Assembly (NCBI GenBank): GCA_028456385.1
Contig: JALNQF010000373.1
Coordinates: forward strand, 1 to 39,139
Reading direction: 5' to 3'
Length of the DNA stretch: 39,139 nt
From: Ophiosphaerella korrae
Lineage: Eukaryota; Ascomycota; Dothideomycetes; Pleosporales; Phaeosphaeriaceae
Of this stretch, positions 25,801 to 34,389 are shown one piece after another. The stretch's first letter is position 1, and each line of letters starts with the position of its first letter. The notes under the pieces were generated by a model that was not told where the DNA came from, searched no databases, and saw only the letters and a program-made list of their open reading frames with translations. The translations under genes were made by a program, and so were the position numbers.

Positions 25801-28297
25801 CCCACAAGATCAAGTCACACAAAGTGAGGGGACCGGGGAGGCCCCAACGGCTGATGCACCAACTGAACCCGCGGTTGAAGGTGACGCAAACGCCGAAGAC
25901 TCAGCGCCCGCTGCAGAAGATGCCAACCCGGATCAGGAAGAGACACCCGCGGATGCACCGGATGTGCCGGTTGCGGAAGAACCACCTGCGGGAGAACCTG
26001 TTGTAGAGGAGGTTGTGGAAGAGCCTGCTCCGGAAGAGCCTGCGGCTGAAGCAGCAGCGGAGGCTGCTGATGCCCCAGAGCCTGAACCAGCAGATGCAAA
26101 AGAACCTGAAGCATCAGTTAATGTACTTAACCTGGATATAGAAGTTGTGGATCCCAGATCGGTCGAAGGTCTAGAAGAAGTGCAGCCAACAACCCCTATT
26201 GATGAAGAAGATGATAAATTTGAAGACGAGGCGGTCGAATCAGAACCTGCGGCTCCACCCGAGGAAGCATCAGTTGTAGAAGCGCCCGCCGAAACTGAGC
26301 CTGAGTCAATACCTGAAGAAGCCGCCGCTGTCGCAGATGAAGCAGGGCCAGCCGCTGCCGGGCCAACGGCGCCGGAACCAGAAGCTGAGCCTGAGCCAAT
26401 TCCAGACCCTGAGCCAACTGTCGAGCAAGAAGCAGCCACTGAGCTAGAAGTGGTCAATGATAGGGCCATTGAGGATAGTGCGCCTGCAGTGGCACCCGAT
26501 GATGCTCCGATTGACGATCCCCAACCAGACGAAGCTATGGCCGATCCACGGCCAGAAGCGGCCGTCGCAGAATTACTGGCCGAAACTCAACCAATCGAAG
26601 AGGCTTTGTACGACTCTACCCCAAAGGAGCGAGACTTTGCCATAATTGACGAGCCTACTGCTGAACCCTCCCCTCAGGAAAAACATCGACGGCGCCATTC
26701 ACACAGCCAACGTGAAGGCAAGCATCAATCACACCGCAGGCGTGAGAATGAGACCAGTACCAAAGAGCAACCCATAGGCAGATTGGCTGGCATACTTGGT
26801 GCTACAAAGCTCGCCGGGAACGTCAGGAGCAAGCGCCACGACAGCATCACTGAGCGAGACTTTGGAAAAGTGAGAAGCAGATTGCGTGACGGAGACAAAG
26901 ATAACAGCAACAGTAGTAAAGAGCGACTGCAGCCCGAGCATCGATCACATCGACACCGGGATAGCAGAAGCGAGGATAAGCACAGCAAGCGCCGCGCTCT
27001 AGAAGGAATAGAGGCAGAGGCTGAAGAAAGACGGAAGCGAAAAGAGCGCCGCGCAGAACGAGAACGAATGGAGCCAGGGGAAGAAGCTACATTGCGGGAG
27101 GAGGACGAAGCTCGACGACAAGCCCGGCGTGAGCGCCGCCATGCCGAAAGACTGGCAGAGGAAGAGCGCTTGGGGGCAGAAGAAGAGCGATATAAACGCA
27201 AAGAAGACGAAGAACGCCGCATACGACACGAGAAGCGGCGACAAAGGTACGAAGCCGAGAAGGAAGAACGTCGAGTAGAGCAAGCAGAACAAGAGGATGA
27301 AGAAGCCAGGCGTTTGCGCAAACAAAGGAGAGCCGAGAAAGAAAAGGAAAAAGCTGCTGCTTTGAGGCCGAAGGCGGCACGTGAAGCACCTCGTGATGCT
27401 GCCCGTCGGGCATATGAAGATGAGGAGGGCGTACCACCACGGCCATCAACACCACCAACAGCTCCCACGGCCCCTGATTCTCCGCCACGTAGCGCGACCC
27501 GGCAACGCATGAGCGCTCGCGAGCCCCTACCAACCAGCAAGCGAAACAGCATCCTAGGTGGCATTTTCAGCCGCTCAAATCCGGTGACTCCACCATCGAA
27601 GCCCACCAAGTCTGCTCCGCGCATACGTTCGGATCCAGCCGAAGTTCCAGACACACCAACCCGAACATCGCGCAAGGATGTGGAGCGTCCAGACAGTAGC
27701 CACCAATCGTCGAATGACAGCCGTGATCGTGTCGAGCGCCCGCATCGCAGTCGTCGCCAATCCCATGGACAACGTCACCGATTTGAAACCGCAGCTGAAG
27801 AAGAGGAGTACTATAAGCAGAAGGAGAGGCGAAGGGCTGCAAGGCACAGAGAGCATGAGATGTCAGGTGGCCGTGACGGTGGCGTATCACTCATCCCACC
27901 CCCAGACTACTTGCCACCCCCACCACCAGAGCCATTCGAGCCCGACCCTGAGCTAGACTTCGAGGAGAGAGAAGCCCCACCCGTGATGCATGACGTTGCA
28001 ACAGAAGCCGGTATCACTTCAACATCATCTGCTGAGCGCCGCGAACGCCGCCGCACCAGGCGGGAATCCGGGCTGGAAGAGCGCCCAAAGAGTCGTCGCC
28101 TCACCTTCACCGAGATGGACAGGCCAGTCAGTCGGCGCATCGAGTCCGACCCCCCGCGCACGAAGGGGGGCGAAGAGGAACGACCGCGTCCACGACGCAG
28201 CGAGACGGAGCGAAGGAGCAGTGGCGCACACCGGAGCTCGAAGAAGAAGGAAGAGACAGGAGGGTTTAAGAACCTCTTAAAGAGGACATTTACTTGA
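19885..28297 (+). CDS. Giant low-complexity Glu/Ala/Pro-rich protein, four exons, about 2,590 aa
   Basis: Exons: 19,885-20,077, 20,133-24,788, 25,275-25,432 and 25,532-28,297. All donors are GTAAGT, phases match at every join (1, 1, 0), and branch-like CTAA/CTGAC sequences precede the acceptors. Order along the protein: a short N-terminus ending in an Asp run; Pro runs and acidic sequence; a basic Lys-rich patch with an S/T-P cluster (about 239-340); 34 or so 8-residue repeats of the type E-A-A-P-E-V-V-E (about 510-784); a long acidic disordered stretch; an Arg/Glu-rich probable single helix or coiled coil (about 2,052-2,293); and a basic, Pro-containing tail ending G-G-F-K-N-L-L-K-R. There is no signal peptide, membrane segment or known domain, so it is probably an intracellular, disordered scaffold or tether. 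A role like the septal tether leashin is conceivable but unsupported. A possible AATAAA signal lies at 28,476-28,481. Exon structure is well supported; function is unknown. Confidence 0.85.
21469..22290 (+). repeat. 24-bp coding minisatellite inside exon 2
   Basis: About 34 imperfect tandem units of 24 bp (type GAAGAAGCGGCACCTGAAGT plus four bases) encode 8-residue E-A-A-P-E-V-V-E variants. CpA is retained (GCACCT in most units) and no stop codon is present, so the array has escaped RIP although it is about 820 bp of repetitive DNA. One unit carries an extra codon (V-V-N-K) near 22,230. The array keeps the reading frame throughout. Confidence 0.9.
24789..25274 (+). other. Unusually long intron 2 of the giant gene
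   Basis: A 486-bp intron (GTAAGT to GCAG, with a CTGAC branch candidate about 10 bp before the end), against 55 and 99 bp for the other two. The exon 2 frame stays open through it until TAA at 25,256-25,258, so a retained intron would give an alternative C-terminus of about 157 residues with a hydrophobic stretch at its start. It contains two ATTGG boxes (reverse CCAAT, near 24,935 and 24,956) and a CACGTG E-box (near 25,020), as a promoter would. Confidence 0.7.
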
Positions 28298-28301
28298 ATT
28301 T

Positions 28302-28609
28302 ACCTTAGGAGTTATATACTGGATCGAGAGGTTCTTCATTGAACCGGCGTTTGGGTTGGGCGGGAGCTTTATGCCACAACTCCTGGTTTTCTTTTATTGC
28401 TTAGTGTTTGGAATTGGGCGGGATATTTGTATCAGTACGTCTGCTTGGAATGGATTGACGAGACCAATGATGAGCAATAAAATGATATGACACATTGATG
28501 ATTCCGTTTTCGTGCAGAGGTATGCTAAATCCATCTGAATCTATTTGAATCTACTTAGATATTCCTAGATATCCCCACCTTGGGGGTTATATGCTGGATA
28601 GAGAGGTTC
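28302..28609. repeat. 33-bp direct repeat bracketing the convergent gene ends
   Basis: 28,302-28,334 and 28,577-28,609 share 29 of 33 bases. Three of the four differences are A in the first copy against G in the second. The first copy begins 4 bp after the giant gene's stop codon; the second overlaps the last codons and stop of the minus-strand pseudogene at 28,608. Confidence 0.8.
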
Positions 28610-29694
28610 AGAAATTATAGCAGAAGTGATTGCGTGGATCGCTGACCATGCTCTCAATCATCCTCAGTGCCGCCGCTTCACCTTGGCATTCCTTCGTTGT
28701 ACAATATACCTTTCTTCTTTGATTCCCGGATACTACCGAAGCAACCCAAATTTCAGGTTTACCCTCATAGCTTGTAAAAAAGGCTTGAGCTTCTGAGTCG
28801 TCCGGGTAGAAGCCTGCCCATAAATCTACTTGACTGTTAGTATTATGAATTATAATGAAATGAAGAGCATGCCTTTGATACGGTTGATTGCTTCCTTTTC
28901 CTGATTCATCAAAGGTCCTTTATGATACCCGCTAAACGTCTTGGAAGACCTTTCCACTCCACGCCGTGAATCAACTTGCTCTTCAACGATCTTGCATTTT
29001 CCGGTAGGCGCGGCTTTCAGAAAGGTGTGACAGTTTGCTATGATGTTGAGTAATTCATTGTTGGGAAGGGTTGTCTCCGTCCCCATATCTGGGCCTTCGT
29101 GATGCGCTCGAAACTCGGACTCGTAGCGGTTCGAAGGCTCGCGACGTTATGTTCTAGATTGTGAGGATCTTGGTTCTTCATATTGCGGAGAAGGCCGAGT
29201 ATGGTGCCTTCTAGAGGGTGGTTGTTCGTTGGACCGGGGAAAACGAAGTTCTACGTGTCTTGTAGAATGTAATGGAGGAGACCTTGTGGAGCACCGCTCG
29301 TAGTACCTGTAAGACGATGGCTCCGCGTATCTCGGAGGCGGCATGGTAGGAAAACCTTCTGGAGGGCTGCTCATAGTATCGGTATGATGTTGGTTCTGGA
29401 TATTGCGCGGGTGGTAAAGGTGTGGATCTCGTAGAGTGCTGCGCATAGTATTGGTAAGACGTTGGTTCTTCGTGTCTCGTCGAGTGCTGCGCATGGTATC
29501 GGTAAGATGTCGGTTCTTCGTACCTCGCAGCGGAGGGCCTGCGAGGGGATTCTTCGGAAGGCCGCTATTGGGCATCGCTTGGTCAGTTTCTAAAGATCCT
29601 ATTCCGCAAGGTTAGACCATCTTCTCCTCAATCTGTGAGAAGAGAACTGTGGAGAAGAGTTCTTACTGTTGTCACTTTCGGAGATATAGCACAT
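28608..29694 (-). pseudogene. Broken gene for an unknown Tyr/Arg-rich repeat protein
   Basis: One workable model has exons 29,694-29,667, 29,598-28,882 and 28,828-28,608, with GTAAGA and GTATCA donors and CTAAC branch sites. The first part carries about four imperfect repeats of the type E-P-T-S-Y-R-Y-Y followed by Q-H-S-T-R. The repeats continue only if the frame changes at about 29,340-29,365 (three copies in one frame, the fourth in the next), which indicates an indel. After that, the frame is stopped by TAA at 29,147-29,149 but stays open and protein-like to the intron at 28,881. The last exon (from D-L-W-A-G-F-Y-P-D-D) looks like a folded domain and ends at 28,608. TAA from CAA fits a RIP-type C-to-T change. 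Family unknown. The start and first exon are uncertain. Confidence 0.6.
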
Positions 29695-30017
29695 GCGAAA
29701 CTCCGATGGCCGTAGTTGTTATGATGCTCAAATACAGGAGCGACATCGTGTATTCATAGTCGAAGTTCGTAGACATAACTGTTCATGAAGAACGATGCTT
29801 CAAAGTTGCGAACATGACTGGTATCGTGAAGAGTATATGGCTTAGCGAAGCAAGTCACATTTAGTCATGCTAAGAAGTCTTGAACTACGACCAGTCAGTA
29901 TCGCACAAATGTTGGGTTCCAGGATACGCATAGGAGGGACTTCTATTGATCTTCAACCTTTCGCGTAGCGGTCATGTCGTAGAATGCGCAGAATGGTAGC
30001 AAGTTACACGTCTTCGC
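29695..30017. other. Spacer between two pseudogenes
   Basis: Normal composition, no ORF of note. It probably held the promoter of the minus-strand gene that starts near 29,694. A minus-strand frame just upstream of that start encodes a short hydrophobic stretch (M-S-L-L-Y-L-S-I-I) before a stop; it may be an upstream ORF or the true start. Confidence 0.4.
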
Positions 30018-30868
30018 TCAGCTTCCCATGTGCTTCATAGGTTGGTCCTTTACAGTATCTGCAAACCGTGAACATATTCCAAACGCTTTAATTTCAGGGC
30101 GAATCTGTAGGGTGTACTTGGCCATTCGGAGGCAAGAGTAATCGCCTTGCTCGAGATCGCTGTTCGCATGATATTCAACGTACGAATCTTCGCACCTCAG
30201 TTGTTCATAACGGCCGCCCGCCGATTACGCAGAGTCAGAGCATCGATTCTAGATGTCTGTGGCGTTGGAGCTTCGCTGAATAAAGTCTACCCAGCGAGAG
30301 CTTCTTAGAATTCCGTCTCTAGGCTGTTCCCGGTTACGATTCGGGGCATCACCGCGGAGGAACAGTGCCATGAGCATCTCGTGCTGCTAAAAGTTAATGT
30401 AAGCCGCTCGCGGCATTAAAATGACGAATTTTGTGTAATCCATAGGCGTCAAGATAACTGTGGCTGTAACAAAAAGATCAAGGCGCCTATGATTGCTATG
30501 TTGGAATGCCATGAGGCCGCAAGGGCGAACTCCCCATCAGCCAGAGATCGCACAGGCCAAATCCGGCCTTCCGAACTTTCGAATAAATCTGGGTCATGAG
30601 GGGAACTCGTTTCGCCGTCTCCTCGTCATCGTTCTGATTGGTCTTCAATGTGCCGGCACCGAACAAAAGGAGCCTTCGGAACGCCAAAGAGATTCTCCCG
30701 CGCGTGGAACTCTTGATCCCTGAGAGTGGTCGAATACTGTGGCTGATCCAAGGGTAAAGTCAAAAATCGGTAGGAGTTGCTAACAATCTGGAACCAAATG
30801 ATCTGAGACGCTCTGTATTCAGCACTTGGGTAATCAAGATGGCTGCGCACATGATTGATTACATAATA
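30018..30868 (-). pseudogene. Multiply disrupted gene of unknown family with a membrane-like segment
   Basis: On the minus strand one frame runs from about 30,868 to 30,470 and a second from there to the stop at 30,018-30,020. The join falls in an A5/T5 run (30,471-30,475) in the middle of a hydrophobic segment (I-A-I-I-G-A-L-I-F, then V-T-A-T-V-I-L), as expected for a one-base slip. Four internal stops interrupt otherwise continuous, natural-looking protein: TGA at 30,626-30,628, TAG at 30,387-30,389, TAG at 30,249-30,251 and TAA at 30,225-30,227. All but the TGA are what CAG or CAA becomes under C-to-T mutation. The open frame upstream is closed by another TAG at 30,869-30,871, so the gene may extend further. 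About 280 codons survive. I do not recognise the family. Confidence 0.5.
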
Positions 30869-31022
30869 CTAAGGAGCGAGCTCTGCGACAGCGGCGTGTC
30901 AATGCCGGTCATCTTCGCCGTCTTCTACCTGAACGCGGAGCGTTTGACTCGTGAGATAATGAGTAATAATAAGCATCTCGTTTGTTATCACATTATATTT
31001 ACTGTCCTTCATCTAACGTAAT

Positions 31023-31999
31023 TCACGCTCTCGCAGCAGGTTGCGTAAGGGTGTTACCACCATCAAGATATAGAACCTGCTCATTATAAAACCGCCTCCC
31101 GGGCCGCTAAGAAGAGAACAGTGGCAGCCATATCGGTGTTCCTACCAAGGCATCCAGCGGGATTTGACATCTTGGACTTGATAACACTCTTGTTGTCCTC
31201 ATCCGAAGCACCAGTCGTCATCTACATGTAATCAGCAATCTGGCTCGCCTATAACAATTACAACAATATACCTTGCTAGGAAACACACTTGTTGCTATAG
31301 TGTTGATGCGCACCTTCGTGCCCAAATGCGTAGCCGCAGCCTTCGAACGGGCGTATGCAAACTGTCCGTTGCTGCTACCTTTCATGTATCCCGAAATGCT
31401 GCTCACATTAATGACCTGGCTGGTGTATCCAGGTGTGACATCCATACCCTTAGCCAACAATGGCAAGAATGTCATACTCATCCAGAAGATGCTATCAGTG
31501 TTTGTTTTGAACATGTCGGCGCAGCTCTCAGGCTCCGATTTGAGAAAGTGTTGAGAGATTGATTTAGCGTTTTCCATGTTCGGCTGACTAGCGGTAGAAA
31601 ACTTGGTGCTGTTGTCGCACGCAATGCCGGCGTTGTTGACAAGGAGTTGGATGCCTCTCGGCTCCTTTTCAGAGAGCTTTTTGTAACGCCGGGCCACGTC
31701 TGCTTTGTCGCTAGCATGAGTTAGTACTGTAATATTCACACGGACGTTCGTAAATCATACCTGACATCTCCCTGGAGAAGAATAATTTAGCTTAGACCGC
31801 TATCGTACAGCTCGTCAGCCTCCTCCAGCATTTTACCATGCCGACTTGTGATGTATACCTCCGCGCCATTGGCGACCAGAGCTTGTGTGACCATCAGCCC
31901 AATACCAATACCGCCACTAGTTACGAGTGCGGTGGCATTCGAGACGCCAAAGAGCTTAGAGCCCATGAGTTCTTCATTGCCAGCCTTTCCGTTACCCAT
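31023..31999 (-). pseudogene. Decayed short-chain dehydrogenase/reductase (SDR)
   Basis: Exons: 31,999-31,761, 31,710-31,272 and 31,221-31,023; both introns are 50 bp and the first has a TACTAAC branch site. Family landmarks in order: the Rossmann motif S-G-G-I-G-I-G (the usual T-G-G has a Ser), a Q-G-D-V segment, N-N-A-G, N-V-S-S-I-S-G, and the catalytic Y-A-R-S-K. The gene is broken. TAA at 31,787-31,789 sits where a Gln codon is expected. The helix after Y-x-x-x-K is shortened by about nine residues (T-H-L runs straight into T-K-V-R-I-N). In the last exon the frame is lost near 31,105 and recovered as F-Y-N-E-Q-V-L-Y-L-D-G-G before the stop at 31,023. Several changes (G to S, E to K, P to L) are C-to-T or G-to-A. 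It resembles fungal NAD(P)H-dependent 3-oxoacyl-ACP-reductase-like SDRs; substrate unknown. Confidence 0.85.
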
Positions 32000-33024
32000 A
32001 TTTCTGGCGAATTGGCGCGAGGTATTGGCAAAGAATGGAGATTAATATCTAGCTCCTGATGATGATCTTGGAAGCGCTCGCGAGAAGATTCGGAGCATGT
32101 TTTAATATGAGAGTCGTGCTGTTACCTTTCATGAGTGTGGAGTAGAAGTATTGACGTGTTGAAATCATAACGTTGAGGCGACGCAGCGCTCAGAAAGGAG
32201 GGTCAACGCTGGCAGTAATGGACCGAGGACTGATGTAGACATTACAATGATCGCATTTTGTCACATAGATCACAGCTCAAATTTGTGAAAAGCCGTGGAG
32301 TCTCAGAAGGTATGACTATTCGTTGGTTCCGTGATTGGATAAGGCGAGATCAAACGCTTGTACTCTTTTAGAGATCGTCTTCTCTCGAATTTCCTTGATG
32401 GAAATTGATGCAACATCATACTAGAAGTATAGTTTCCCTGTTGGGTAGCAAAGCTATGCCACACTGCCATCGGATGATGCTAAGGTTGAAGGTACGGGAA
32501 AGGCACGTGATAGTGACGTCATAGTCTAACTAACTGTGAGATCTGACACATCAATCCCGACCTATCTCCGACTTTGATCATTTATCATTTCTAATCACCT
32601 GGTCAAGCATGTTTCCCCATGAAACAACAACAGTATTTACAAAGCATAGGTTACTACGTCCCCTCTACCGGTAAGGTGTCTGCACTTAAGCACGCAATTC
32701 CCATGTTTTGTCAGCATGCGGTGTGGTGATTCGCCAATGGGCATTATTAACCTCGGTCGGGATGCAACAGCATCATCGCCATCAGTCTCCTGCTACGCTC
32801 TATTTGCTGATGACTGCCAGTTGCTGATAAACCCCGGGCTGCCATCTCTGTATATTTCTAATCGTAAAGCCGTATATAAGAGCAGAACTCACTGCAATTG
32901 ATCACATCGCATACTCAAACAGCTTACCCTCAAGCAATTGACCACCTCAACTCATTTACGACTCTGCAAACCTATATAAGAAGTATATCGTTTCAGCATC
33001 CACAAGTTCAGATCAGTCTCCAAG
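32000..33024. promoter_or_regulatory. Divergent intergenic region upstream of the AsaB-like gene
   Basis: No gene seen. It separates the minus-strand SDR pseudogene from the plus-strand gene at 33,025. Two TATATAAG boxes lie at 32,873-32,880 and 32,973-32,980, about 145 and 45 bp before the start codon; the first is the better placed TATA box for a gene with a leader of about 110 bp. The other half would once have held the SDR promoter. Confidence 0.5.
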
Positions 33025-33924
33025 ATGACGACCGCCGCGCCTCTACCGACGCCAGCCCATCAACTCTCCACGCCGTCTGCGCCTACTTCCGAACCAGAGG
33101 ACGTCAACTTCCAAGGTCTACCCATCCCACGAGGCCCTGTAACTGCAGCACTCTCCTTTTATAAAGCACCAGAAGATGGCGCACCACCGCATAACTACGT
33201 TGAGCCTCTTCCAGGCGTTCCTCAGCGCAATTGGGGCGACGATTGGCAGAAAGTCACATTGAACGATCTACGCGGTTCGGAGCACAAGTTCACCCTCGAC
33301 CAAAACGCATTCGCCGCATGCGAAAACATACCAAGCAACGAGCACGACTTCACAGATGATGCACACATAAAACAAGTCTACTACCCCGAAGTCGAGCAAT
33401 TCCTACTCGACAATGTGCCCGGGGCGCAGCGCATCGTCCTCTTCGACCACACCATCCGCCGCCCGACCGGAAACCGCAATCCGGTGACTCGCGTCCACAT
33501 CGACCAAACCCCATTCTCAGCCGCCGAGCGCGTAAAATTCCACGTACCCGATGAAGCCGAGACGCTCCTGCGCGGCCGCTACCGCATTATCAACGTGTGG
33601 CGCCCACTCAATGGCCCCGTCATGGGGTTCCCATTGGCCGTGGCTGACAGCCAGGCCGTACAGGATGAAGACCTCATCCCGATCGAACACAGATATCCAG
33701 ATCGAAATGGGCAGACAGCTGCGGTGCGACATAATCCTAGTCAGAAGTGGTATTATTGGAGTGGTATGACGAATGAGGATCGACTTTTGCTGAAGTGCTT
33801 TGATAGCGATGAGAGCGTGGGCCAGTGGGGACGTGTGCCACATACGGCATTTGAGGATCCACGGACGCCGGAGGGCGCGGTGGGGAGAGAGAGTATTGAG
33901 GTGAGGGCGCTAGTGTTTGGTTAG
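33025..33924 (+). CDS. AsaB/CmcJ-like hydroxylase/desaturase (putative Fe(II)/2-oxoglutarate-type oxygenase)
   Basis: An intronless 299-residue protein, the full length usual for this fungal family (related to AsaB of aspergillic acid biosynthesis and to the bacterial CmcJ protein of cephamycin synthesis). Visible landmarks: R-V-H-I-D at 156-160, giving the H-x-D half of a metal triad; N-V-W-R-P at 190-194; a core K-C-F-D-S at 257-261; a downstream His in P-H-T-A-F (H273) that could complete the triad; and a C-terminal R-E-S-I-E-V-R at 288-294, whose Arg could bind the co-substrate. The first 25 residues are low-complexity. There is no signal peptide, so it is cytosolic. It starts at ATG 33,025 just downstream of two TATA boxes. 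Its neighbour upstream is a dead SDR, so it may be the survivor of a small metabolite cluster. Substrate unknown; metal ligands are my reading of the motifs. Confidence 0.85.
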   Translation: MTTAAPLPTPAHQLSTPSAPTSEPEDVNFQGLPIPRGPVTAALSFYKAPEDGAPPHNYVEPLPGVPQRNWGDDWQKVTLNDLRGSEHKFTLDQNAFAACENIPSNEHDFTDDAHIKQVYYPEVEQFLLDNVPGAQRIVLFDHTIRRPTGNRNPVTRVHIDQTPFSAAERVKFHVPDEAETLLRGRYRIINVWRPLNGPVMGFPLAVADSQAVQDEDLIPIEHRYPDRNGQTAAVRHNPSQKWYYWSGMTNEDRLLLKCFDSDESVGQWGRVPHTAFEDPRTPEGAVGRESIEVRALVFG

Positions 33925-34389
33925 GCTATGAAAGAGATGATGCGTATCACGAAAGAATGATACGAGTCAGGGTTGCAGTTACCATAGCGTTTGTTTGTAT
34001 ACTTCTTTGGTTTTGGAAGGTGTTAATTGCCTAATGGATGCCCATATCAAGAATTATTTCTACTCTCTCAATGTGTTGTTTCAATTGATTACCGCCTTGA
34101 AGTCGGTTAGCAAAACAACACTATACTGATAAATGCAACCGTATCACCTAATTGCCTCTTTTACCAGGAAAGACTAAGGAGGGCTTTTGATATACTTGTC
34201 ATATCATATCACAGCAACACAGGAACCAGGATATCAATAAGGTTAAGCATTACCAAATATAAGTTATCTAATTATCGCAACAAAAACAAATCCGCCAGTC
34301 TTGGGTATATCCATACTCAACAAGAGGAAAATCATCGCTCAAAATCATCATTCACTATCGAATCTCCAATCTAATTTCTACTCCACTTT
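33925..34389. other. Convergent 3' intergenic region
   Basis: No gene. It lies between the ends of two convergent genes and presumably holds both 3' untranslated regions. It is AT-rich but keeps CpA, so it is not RIP-mutated. Confidence 0.6.

Noticed and set aside
26725..27675. A 316-codon minus-strand open frame, Ser/Arg-rich
   Set aside because: It is a shadow of the Arg/Glu-rich sense exon 4 (CGN and GAR codons read backwards).
19885..28297. Naming the giant gene as the Woronin-body tether leashin
   Set aside because: Size and composition are suggestive, but I see no sequence signature that distinguishes it from other disordered fungal proteins.
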